DNA from: DATHGT01 sp035317605
GTDB lineage: Bacteria > Methylomirabilota > Methylomirabilia > Rokubacteriales > CSP1-6
Assembly (NCBI GenBank): GCA_035317605.1
Contig: DATHGT010000053.1
Coordinates: 1-5,081, forward strand
Length of the DNA: 5,081 bases
Reading direction: 5' to 3'
The notes under the pieces are model-generated. The model was not told where the DNA came from. It saw only the letters and a list, made by a program, of their open reading frames with translations, and made no database searches. Numbering within the stretch: position 1 is the first letter of the stretch; each line of letters begins with the position of its first letter. The translations under genes and the position numbers were made by a program. This document shows, in pieces, positions 1 through 4,326 of this stretch.

Positions 1-824
1 TCTTCACCTACGCCCCCGTCGAAGACCCCGCGGTGTACGAGGGCGCGTGGGGCGATTTCCTCAAGCACCTCGAGAAGGTCACCGGCAAGAAGACCAAATA
101 CTTCGGGCTGCAGAACTACGCGGCGCAGATCGAGGCCATGCGCTCGGGCCGTCTGCACATCTCGGCCTTCTCGACGGGCAGCGTGGTGTACGCGGTGAAC
201 CTGGCCGGCGGGGTGCCCTTCGCGATCATGCGCGACGCCAAGGGCCCGTCCGGCTATCACCTGATCGTGATCACCCAGGCCAAGAACGACAAGATCAAGA
301 CCATCGCCGACCTCAAGGGCAAGCGCGTGGCCCACGTGTCGCAGACCTCCAGCTCGGGCCACCAGGCGCCGATCTATTTCTTCTCGCGGATGGGCGTGAC
401 GCCGGGCAAGGACTACCAGATCGTGTTCTCCGGCAAGCACGACGCGAGCGCGCTCGGCGTGGTCAACGGCGACTACGACGCCGCCGCGGTGGCCGACACC
501 GTGCTCGAGCGCATGGTGGCGCGCGGCGTGATCAAGGCCGGGGACTACAAGGTCATCTACACCTCGCCGGTGTTTCCCACCGCGGGCTTCCTCTACTCCC
601 ACAACCTCGAGCCGAAGCTGGTGGACAAGATCAAGGAAGCGTTCACGAGCTTCAAGCTCGAGGGCACCGGTCTCGCGAAGGAGTTCAAGGGGCGTACGGG
701 CTTCCTGCCCTTGAACTATCAGAAGGACTGGGAGTCGATCGTCGGAATCCTCGAGGCCAACGGCGTGACGTTCACCAAGGACTCGCCGGAGTACAAGCGC
801 CTCGAAAAGGGCGGGTCGGAGTAG
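1..824 (+). CDS. phnD: Phosphonate/phosphite ABC transporter substrate-binding protein, 5'-truncated by window edge
   Basis: This is the periplasmic binding protein that captures a phosphonate, phosphite or related phosphorus oxyanion and delivers it to the PhnE channel. The first full codon is at position 3 and the stop is TAG 822-824, leaving about 273 residues. The signal peptide and true start lie outside the window; the GTG at 33 is internal, because family-like sequence (FTYAPVEDPAVYEGAW) runs in frame before it. Family hallmarks, numbered from the first visible residue, are AAQIEAM followed by STGS at 57-60, SQTSSSGH at 113-120 (the Ser/Thr-rich helix start that in this family holds the phospho-group), and SGKHDASALGVVNGDYDAAAV from 143. 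The C-terminus is complete. phnC starts 11 nt downstream, so the genes are probably one operon. The family assignment is strong. The exact ligand cannot be read from sequence, and no phosphonate-degrading gene is present to help. Confidence 0.93.
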   Translation, partial: FTYAPVEDPAVYEGAWGDFLKHLEKVTGKKTKYFGLQNYAAQIEAMRSGRLHISAFSTGSVVYAVNLAGGVPFAIMRDAKGPSGYHLIVITQAKNDKIKTIADLKGKRVAHVSQTSSSGHQAPIYFFSRMGVTPGKDYQIVFSGKHDASALGVVNGDYDAAAVADTVLERMVARGVIKAGDYKVIYTSPVFPTAGFLYSHNLEPKLVDKIKEAFTSFKLEGTGLAKEFKGRTGFLPLNYQKDWESIVGILEANGVTFTKDSPEYKRLEKGGSE

Positions 825-835
825 CGACCCGGCCG

Positions 836-1588
836 GTGCTGGAGGTCTCTCAGCTCGAGAAGACCTATCCGAGGGGCGATCACGCCCTTCGCTCCGTCTC
901 CCTCACCGTCGACGGCTCCGACGCCGTCTTCGTCATCGGGCCGTCGGGGGCGGGCAAATCGACGCTGCTTCGGTGCATCAACCGGCTCGTCGAGCCCGAC
1001 GCCGGCGTGATCCGCCTCGACGGGCTCGACATCACCGCGCTCTCGGGCCCGGCCTTGCGCGGAGCGCGCCGGCGCATGGGGATGATCTTCCAGGAGTTCA
1101 ACCTCGTCGAGCGGCTCACCGTGATGGAGAACGTGCTGTCCGGCCGTCTCGGCGGGGTCTCGCTGTGGAGCGCCTGGCGCCGGAGGTTTCCGCCCGAGGA
1201 CATCGAAGCCGCCTTCACCACGCTGTCGCGCGTCGGTCTGGCCGGCTTCGAGAACAAGCGGGCCGACGCGCTCTCGGGCGGACAGCGCCAGCGCGTGGGC
1301 ATCGCGCGCGCGCTCGTGCAGCGTCCGCGGATCCTGCTCGTGGACGAGCCGACTTCGAGCCTCGATCCCCGGACGTCCGACGCCGTGATGCGGCTCATCG
1401 TGGAGCTGGCCGCGGAGGACGGGATCCCCGCGCTCGTCAACATCCACGACGTGCCGATCGCGCGCGCGTTCGCCCGTCGCGTCGTCGGGCTCAACGCGGG
1501 CCGCGTGGTGTACGACGGTCCGGTCGCCGGGCTCACCGCCGACGTGCTCGAGCGTGTCTACGGCGGGGCGCCGGAGGACGCGCGCTGA
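836..1588 (+). CDS. phnC: Phosphonate/phosphite ABC transporter ATP-binding protein PhnC
   Basis: This is the cytoplasmic ATPase that powers the PhnCDE-type importer, 250 residues, close to the usual PhnC length. All ABC ATPase motifs are intact: Walker A GPSGAGKST (35-43), Q-loop FQEFNLVERLTV (Q86), signature LSGGQRQR (146-153), Walker B ILLVDEP (166-172), D-loop SSLD (174-177) and switch histidine H204 in NIHDV. The Q-loop wording and the VMENVLSGRLG that follows are typical of PhnC. GTG 836 is chosen because it is the only standard start before the first beta strand and gives a normal N-terminus (MLEVSQLEKTYPRGDHALRSV). The best Shine-Dalgarno, GGAG at 818-821, is 14 nt away, which is long, so translation may be coupled to phnD. 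The next gene, phnE1, follows after 40 nt. Confidence 0.95.
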   Translation: MLEVSQLEKTYPRGDHALRSVSLTVDGSDAVFVIGPSGAGKSTLLRCINRLVEPDAGVIRLDGLDITALSGPALRGARRRMGMIFQEFNLVERLTVMENVLSGRLGGVSLWSAWRRRFPPEDIEAAFTTLSRVGLAGFENKRADALSGGQRQRVGIARALVQRPRILLVDEPTSSLDPRTSDAVMRLIVELAAEDGIPALVNIHDVPIARAFARRVVGLNAGRVVYDGPVAGLTADVLERVYGGAPEDAR

Positions 1589-1616
1589 ACGCGAGCGCGG
1601 GGCACGGCGAGGCACC

Positions 1617-1620
1617 GGAG
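1617..1620 (+). promoter_or_regulatory. Ribosome binding site for first phnE
   Basis: GGAG ends 8 nt before GTG 1629. This decides the start against the earlier in-frame GTG at 1554, which lies inside phnC and would add an Arg-rich stretch unlike the family N-terminus. Confidence 0.6.
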
Positions 1621-1628
1621 AACGCACG

Positions 1629-2417
1629 GTGACCACGAGAGCGTGGCGCCCGCCGTCGATCTGGCCGTGGCCGTGGATGGGACCGGTCGCGTGCGCATTC
1701 GCAGCAGCGTTTCTCCTGTGGAACGCCGTCAGTCTCGAGATCAATCCCGAGCGCATCGCGCGCGGCCTCGGCCGTCTCGGCGTCGTGATGGCGCGCGCGT
1801 TTCCCCCCGACTTCTCGCGCGCGGGATTGCTGGCCAGCGGCGTGCTGGAGAGCGTCGAGATCGCCACCCTCTCCACGATCTTCGGGGTGATGCTGGGAAT
1901 CCCCCTCGCGATCCTCGCCGCTCGCAACGTGGTGGTGCTGCCGGTCTACGCCGCCGGCCGGGGCGTGATGACGCTCGGGCGGACGTTCCACGAGCTGATC
2001 GTGGCCATCCTCTTCGTCAAGGCCGTGGGCTTCGGCCCGCTGGCCGGCGTGCTCACCCTCACCGTGAGCTCGGTGAGCTTCTTCGCGAAACTGCTCGCCG
2101 AGAGCATCGAGACCATCGACCGCGGCCAGATCGAGGCCATCCGCGCCACCGGCGCCTCGCGCGGCGCCGTGCTGGTCTTCGGCGTGCTCCCGCAGATCCT
2201 GCCCCGCATCGTCGGGCTCACGATCTATCACTGGGACATCCATCTCAGACAGTCGACCATCATCGGCATCGTGGGCGCTGGGGGCATCGGGGCGACGCTC
2301 TACAACGCGTTCTCGCGCTACGACTACGATTTCGCGCTGGCCATCCTGATCGTGATCGTGGCCATCGTGCTGCTGGGCGAGGCGGTGAGCGCGGTGGCGC
2401 GCCGGAGCGTGCAGTGA
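1629..2417 (+). CDS. phnE: Phosphonate/phosphite ABC transporter permease PhnE, first copy
   Basis: This is an inner-membrane permease of the PhnE family (262 residues), one half of the translocation channel. A hydrophobic segment lies near residues 18-35, then a periplasmic-type stretch containing FPPD (58-61), a second segment near 78-98, further segments in the middle and a last one near 236-254. The coupling (EAA) loop that docks onto the ATPase is visible as DRGQIEAIRATGA, with the conserved part at 169-176 and the glycine at 175. The family signature RQSTIIGIVGAGGIG follows, with GAGGIG at 216-221. Start GTG 1629 has a GGAG 8 nt upstream. The gene ends in a 4-nt overlap with the second permease gene, so the two are probably made together and form a heterodimer. 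PhnE family membership is clear; the substrate follows only from the operon context. Confidence 0.93.
   Translation: MTTRAWRPPSIWPWPWMGPVACAFAAAFLLWNAVSLEINPERIARGLGRLGVVMARAFPPDFSRAGLLASGVLESVEIATLSTIFGVMLGIPLAILAARNVVVLPVYAAGRGVMTLGRTFHELIVAILFVKAVGFGPLAGVLTLTVSSVSFFAKLLAESIETIDRGQIEAIRATGASRGAVLVFGVLPQILPRIVGLTIYHWDIHLRQSTIIGIVGAGGIGATLYNAFSRYDYDFALAILIVIVAIVLLGEAVSAVARRSVQ
2403..2406 (+). promoter_or_regulatory. Ribosome binding site for second phnE
   Basis: GGAG lies 7 nt before GTG 2414, inside the 3' end of the first phnE. It supports the start that overlaps the upstream stop (GTGA, 2414-2417). Confidence 0.6.
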
Positions 2418-3208
2418 CGCCTGTCTCGCGCACGTGGCGTCGCTACTCCCGAACGCACACGCTGATCCGGGCGGGCGCCCAGCTCGCGGTCGCCGTGCTC
2501 GCCGCGTGGATGCTCGCCCGCCTCGGCATCCGATGGGACTACGTGGCCGATTCTCCCGCCCAGATCGGCGACCTGCTGGGCCGCACGTTCCCACCGGACT
2601 GGCGCTTCGCCCGCGCGCTGCTCGCGCCGCTCGTGCAGACCCTCAACATCGCGACTCTGGGAACAGTTGGCGGGGTCCTGCTCGCATCGCCGATCGCGAT
2701 CCTCGCCGCGCTCAACACCACCCCGAACCGCGCCGCCTACGCGCTGGCGCGTCTCACCATGGTGGTCAGCCGCTCGGTCGACACGCTGATCTGGGCGCTG
2801 ATCTTCATCATCGTGGTCGGCCCCGGCTCGCTGGCCGGCGTGCTGGCCGTCGCGGTCCGCTCGATCGGCTTCGTCTCCAAGCTCCTCGCCGAGGGCATCG
2901 AGGAGATCGACCGCGGTCAGGTCGAAGCGGTGACCGCGACCGGGGCCACGCGTTTACAGACGCTCCTCTACGCGATCGTCCCCCAGGTCAAGCCCGTCTT
3001 CGCCGGCATCTGCATCTACCGCTGGGACATCAACATCCGCGAGTCCACCGTCCTGGGATTGGTCGGCGCCGGCGGCATCGGCTTCGCACTCAACGAATCG
3101 ATCCTGGGCCTCGAATGGAGCCGCGTGGGGATGATCCTGGTGGTCATCCTGATCGTGGTCGCCGCATCCGAAGCCGCCTCCGCCTACGTCCGCAAGCGCC
3201 TGACCTGA
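2414..3208 (+). CDS. phnE: Phosphonate/phosphite ABC transporter permease PhnE, second copy
   Basis: This is the second PhnE-family permease (264 residues) and a paralogue of the gene just before it. The two align along most of their length: FPPD at 59-62 here, NIATLGTVGGVLLASPIAIL (78-97) matching EIATLSTIFGVMLGIPLAIL in the first, the EAA loop DRGQVEAVTATGA (conserved part 171-178), and RESTVLGLVGAGGIG with GAGGIG at 218-223. Hydrophobic segments lie near 20-37, 78-100, 124-148 and 237-252, among others. GTG 2414 overlaps the previous stop by 4 nt and has GGAG 7 nt upstream. It is probably the partner subunit of a PhnE1-PhnE2 channel. It is the last gene of the operon; the next gene converges on it after 37 nt, and no clear hairpin-plus-T-run terminator separates them. 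Confidence 0.93.
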   Translation: MTPVSRTWRRYSRTHTLIRAGAQLAVAVLAAWMLARLGIRWDYVADSPAQIGDLLGRTFPPDWRFARALLAPLVQTLNIATLGTVGGVLLASPIAILAALNTTPNRAAYALARLTMVVSRSVDTLIWALIFIIVVGPGSLAGVLAVAVRSIGFVSKLLAEGIEEIDRGQVEAVTATGATRLQTLLYAIVPQVKPVFAGICIYRWDINIRESTVLGLVGAGGIGFALNESILGLEWSRVGMILVVILIVVAASEAASAYVRKRLT

Positions 3209-3245
3209 CGCGAGCGTGAATCAGGGGCGGCGTTGCAAACGGGCT

Positions 3246-3452
3246 TCAGGGCTCGAGCGATCTGAATTCTTCTTCGAGCTCTTCTGCCGTGATCTGGATG
3301 GTGGGAATCCGATGACGGTTGGCCAAGTCGAGAAACTCAACTCTGCTCATGCCGAGATCGTTGGCCGCTCGTCCGGAACTGATCCGACCGAGTCGATAAA
3401 GCTCGAGGATCTCGCGCGCCCGCTCCGTCGCCGGTTCGCTGGGGAGTCCCAT
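3246..3452 (-). CDS. UPF0175-family small protein, probably N-terminally shortened
   Basis: This 68-residue protein has the UPF0175 core pattern: AREILELYRLGRISSGRAANDLGMSRVEFLDLANRHRIPTI, then an acidic end (TAEELEEEF). UPF0175 proteins are predicted antitoxin-like DNA-binding proteins, often next to a PIN-domain (DUF3368) toxin; this is family knowledge. No PIN gene is present here: the neighbours are a Phd antitoxin upstream and the convergent phnE downstream. Family members usually begin with a beta strand and some 15-20 residues before the ELYR..G.ISSG helix. Here only about 15 residues precede ILELY and they are not strand-like, and the in-frame sequence upstream of ATG 3452 is Arg-rich and does not restore it. 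The start sits one base after the antitoxin stop (TGATATG) with no good Shine-Dalgarno, so expression would depend on coupling. It may be a functional short form or a 5'-truncated remnant. Confidence 0.68.
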   Translation of the reverse strand: MGLPSEPATERAREILELYRLGRISSGRAANDLGMSRVEFLDLANRHRIPTIQITAEELEEEFRSLEP

Positions 3453-3502
3453 ATCAGCCGCGACGCGCCCGTCGCGCTGTCGGCGCCACGCGTTTGTTCG
3501 GC
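3450..3502 (-). other. attC-like inverted-repeat element (site A), right half missing
   Basis: Read on the minus strand, the element begins with GCCGAAC (3502-3496), close to the attC R'' consensus RYYYAAC but with G in one Y position. It continues with a spacer, an L''-like box GGCGCCGAC (3487-3479), a hairpin and an L'-like box CGGCTGA (3460-3454). The central hairpin is a perfect 7-bp stem, CGCGACG (3459-3465) with CGTCGCG (3470-3476), around a CGCC loop. An attC should continue with a spacer and GTTRRRY; none is present, and instead the UPF0175 start codon follows. The element encodes the odd basic tail of the antitoxin. It could also be an unrelated GC-rich hairpin, for example a transcription attenuator. 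Confidence 0.35.
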
Positions 3503-3762
3503 AGCCGCTTAGGCACGACGCGATCCTTCATCTCGTCCAGCGACATCGTGCGCCCAGAAGCAAATTCCGCGCGAGCGCGCTCGATGAGTTCCAGAAACTC
3601 GGGATGCTGACTCAGAGCCAACGATTCGCGGTCAACATGTTTGAGCGGAACGAGCGCCGCAACCGCGCGACCGCCCTGAGTCACGAGGACGGTCTCGTCG
3701 CCGAAGTCCGTGATGTAGTCGGCGAGCGATCGAACCGCCGAGGACAGCTTCAGTCGCTTCAC
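3454..3762 (-). CDS. Phd/YefM-type antitoxin with an extended Arg-rich tail
   Basis: This is a probable antitoxin (102 residues) that would bind and neutralise the adjacent RelE/ParE-like toxin and repress the pair. The N-terminal domain shows the Phd/YefM pattern: MKRLKLSSAVRSLADYITDF, then ETVLVTQGGRAVAALVPL. The typical Phd C-terminal toxin-binding segment follows (HPEFLELIERARAEFASGRTMSLDEMKDRV). The last 16 or so residues (PNKRVAPTARRARRG and the few before) are strongly basic and unlike the acidic middle. They are translated from a GC-rich inverted repeat with attC-like boxes, so they are probably read-through into a non-coding element. GTG 3762 overlaps the toxin stop by 4 nt (GTGA) and has a strong Shine-Dalgarno, GAGGAG, 8 nt upstream. 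Confidence 0.83.
   Translation of the reverse strand: MKRLKLSSAVRSLADYITDFGDETVLVTQGGRAVAALVPLKHVDRESLALSQHPEFLELIERARAEFASGRTMSLDEMKDRVVPKRLPNKRVAPTARRARRG
3474..3485 (-). repeat. 12-bp inverted repeat, copy 1
   Basis: CGCCGACAGCGC on the minus strand, inside the attC-like site A. The same 12 bases occur on the plus strand at 4231-4242, so the copies are inverted and flank the toxin-antitoxin pair. The match ends abruptly on both sides. A 12-bp match can occur by chance in 5 kb of GC-rich DNA. Confidence 0.35.
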
Positions 3763-4058
3763 AGCCGTATCTCCTCGCTACCGATCATCAGTACATTGCG
3801 TATCTTACGTCCGACCGCGAGAATCTGGACGATTCCGCTCTCCTCGCCGATGACTTCGTAAAACACCCGCAGCTGGCCGACCCGAAGCTCCCACGGCGCG
3901 AGAGGATTGGGCCGCAACGGTTTCCGGTGCCGCGTCTCCGTGCGCGGCTCGTGACCCAGTTGACGCTCGATCGCGTCGAGAACCGTTGCCCGCTCGCGCG
4001 CCGTCAGGCTTCCAAAGTGCGCCTGGACTGATTCTGCGAACGCGATCTCGTAGGGCAC
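3759..4058 (-). CDS. RelE/ParE-family toxin
   Basis: This 99-residue protein matches the RelE/ParE toxin fold in length and pattern. It starts with a short strand (MPYEIAFAESV), then two helices (about 8-36), a basic loop RHRKPLRPNP (43-52), and the strand block PWELRVGQLRVFYEV (55-69), GIVQILAVGRK (75-85) and NVLMIGSEEI (88-97). RelE-type members cleave mRNA on the ribosome and ParE-type members poison gyrase; the sequence does not settle which applies. The toxin comes first and overlaps the antitoxin by 4 nt, an order known from HigBA and some RelE-type pairs. GTG 4058 is chosen because it gives the standard N-terminus, with GGGAG at 4063-4067 four bases upstream, a rather short spacing. 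A 13-bp palindrome lies 26 nt upstream and may be the operator. Confidence 0.87.
   Translation of the reverse strand: MPYEIAFAESVQAHFGSLTARERATVLDAIERQLGHEPRTETRHRKPLRPNPLAPWELRVGQLRVFYEVIGEESGIVQILAVGRKIRNVLMIGSEEIRL
3771..3776 (-). promoter_or_regulatory. Strong ribosome binding site for the antitoxin
   Basis: GAGGAG on the minus strand, 8 nt before GTG 3762 and inside the last codons of the toxin gene. It is the best Shine-Dalgarno among the three minus-strand genes. This would favour antitoxin synthesis over toxin from a shared mRNA (inference). Confidence 0.6.
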
Positions 4059-4062
4059 TCGT

Positions 4063-4067
4063 CTCCC
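4063..4067 (-). promoter_or_regulatory. Ribosome binding site for the toxin
   Basis: GGGAG on the minus strand, 4 nt before GTG 4058. The spacing is short compared with the 8 nt seen for the antitoxin, which may keep toxin translation low (inference). Confidence 0.4.
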
Positions 4068-4083
4068 ACCGCTGCTGCTACGA

Positions 4084-4096
4084 AGGGATTATCCCT
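4084..4096. promoter_or_regulatory. 13-bp perfect palindrome, candidate toxin-antitoxin operator
   Basis: AGGGATTATCCCT is a perfect inverted repeat of 6-bp arms around one central base. A further AGGGA at 4101-4105 makes a second inverted pair with the TCCCT arm (TCCCT-CGGA-AGGGA). On the minus strand the centre reads GATAAT (4093-4088), five of six bases of a sigma-70 -10 box, about 30 nt before the toxin start. No good -35 box lies 16-18 nt upstream. Phd/YefM antitoxins usually repress their own operon by binding palindromes over the promoter, so position and symmetry fit an operator. The binding itself is inferred. Confidence 0.4.
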
Positions 4097-4120
4097 CGGA
4101 AGGGAATCGCGAGCCTGCAC

Positions 4121-4180
4121 TCCGAACGTCTGGTTTCAGTCGTGTGCTGTAACGGCTGCGGCTCGATGCGATCGTTGGCC
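4121..4180 (-). other. attC-like sequence upstream of the toxin gene (site B)
   Basis: Read on the minus strand, the order is GGCCAAC (4180-4174, R''-like, with one base off the RYYYAAC pattern), spacer, GAGCCGC (4164-4158, L''-like), a central stretch, CGACTGAAA (4142-4134, L'-like), a spacer of six and GTTCGGA (4127-4121, R'-like). TCGAGCCG against TTCAGTCG pairs only with an extra G on one side and one mismatch. An unpaired G in L'' is a known attC property, but the match is weak. R'' and R' match at only about four of seven bases. The alignment to site A (AAC.A.CGC.T.G.GCCG) supports common origin. Confidence 0.28.
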
Positions 4181-4230
4181 TTCATCAGCGGGATCTCTCG
4201 CATTACTTCGTTTGGGTGCGCATGCTGGGT

Positions 4231-4242
4231 CGCCGACAGCGC
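4231..4242 (+). repeat. 12-bp inverted repeat, copy 2
   Basis: CGCCGACAGCGC on the plus strand, in the intergenic region between the toxin and the second ATPase gene. It is the inverted partner of 3474-3485 and lies 16 nt before GTTAGATGC (4259-4267), a perfect GTTRRRY core. This could be a decayed plus-strand recombination site or chance. Confidence 0.3.
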
Positions 4243-4267
4243 ACGATCAGAGACTCCGGTTAGATGC

Positions 4268-4296
4268 TTGAACCGCCTACCCGGGTCAGGCAAAAT
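4268..4296 (+). promoter_or_regulatory. Weak sigma-70-like promoter candidate for the second ABC ATPase
   Basis: TTGAAC (4268-4273) and CAAAAT (4291-4296) are separated by 17 nt, each matching four of six consensus bases. Transcription would begin near 4303, about 24 nt before ATG 4327. In a GC-rich intergenic region this AT-rich pair stands out, but four-of-six matches are weak evidence. Confidence 0.25.
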
Positions 4297-4326
4297 CGCG
4301 GCGCCTTGCGGCGGGGCCGTGGGCGC

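Larger units (their letters stand above)
3453..4126 (-). mobile_element. Possible integron-type gene cassette carrying the toxin-antitoxin pair
   Basis: The toxin and antitoxin genes lie between site B (5' side) and site A (3' side), with genes and both sites on the same strand, as in an integron cassette. In a cassette the first bases after the upstream crossover should be complementary to the R'' box at its own 3' end. Here GTTCGG at the 5' border and CCGAAC at the 3' border match over 6 bp. Toxin-antitoxin cassettes are common in chromosomal integrons, and attC clusters without an integrase (CALINs) are known. Against it: site A has no R' half, no intI gene is in the window, and the boxes are degenerate. 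Low confidence. Confidence 0.25.

Noticed and set aside
47..835. Long open frame on the plus strand before phnC, continuous with it
   Set aside because: It overlaps phnD in another frame, is rich in Arg, Gly and Ala, and shows no domain. It stays open only because of high GC. phnC really begins at GTG 836.
1554..1628. Earlier GTG start for the first phnE
   Set aside because: It would overlap phnC by 35 nt and add an Arg-rich stretch unlike PhnE N-termini; GTG 1629 has a good Shine-Dalgarno.
719..1927. Long minus-strand open frame opposite phnC and phnE1
   Set aside because: Low-complexity Arg/Ala/Asp-rich translation antisense to two clearly conserved genes.
1533..2594. Long minus-strand open frame opposite the permease genes
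   Set aside because: Low-complexity His/Asp/Arg-rich translation, antisense to two conserved PhnE genes, with no recognisable domain.
3209..3245. Bidirectional terminator between the convergent phnE and UPF0175 genes
   Set aside because: No stable inverted repeat followed by a T-run on either strand could be found in this 37-nt gap.
3216..3512. Plus-strand open frame opposite the UPF0175 gene
   Set aside because: Antisense to a recognisable small protein; no domain and no Shine-Dalgarno seen.
4078..4293. 71-residue minus-strand open frame upstream of the toxin
   Set aside because: No domain or convincing start context, and it spans the candidate operator and the attC-like site B; part of its translation is better explained by that element.
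4264..4326. ATG 4264 as start of the second ATPase
   Set aside because: It adds an Arg-rich leader unlike the family, overlaps the promoter-like pair and has no good Shine-Dalgarno. It is not fully excluded.
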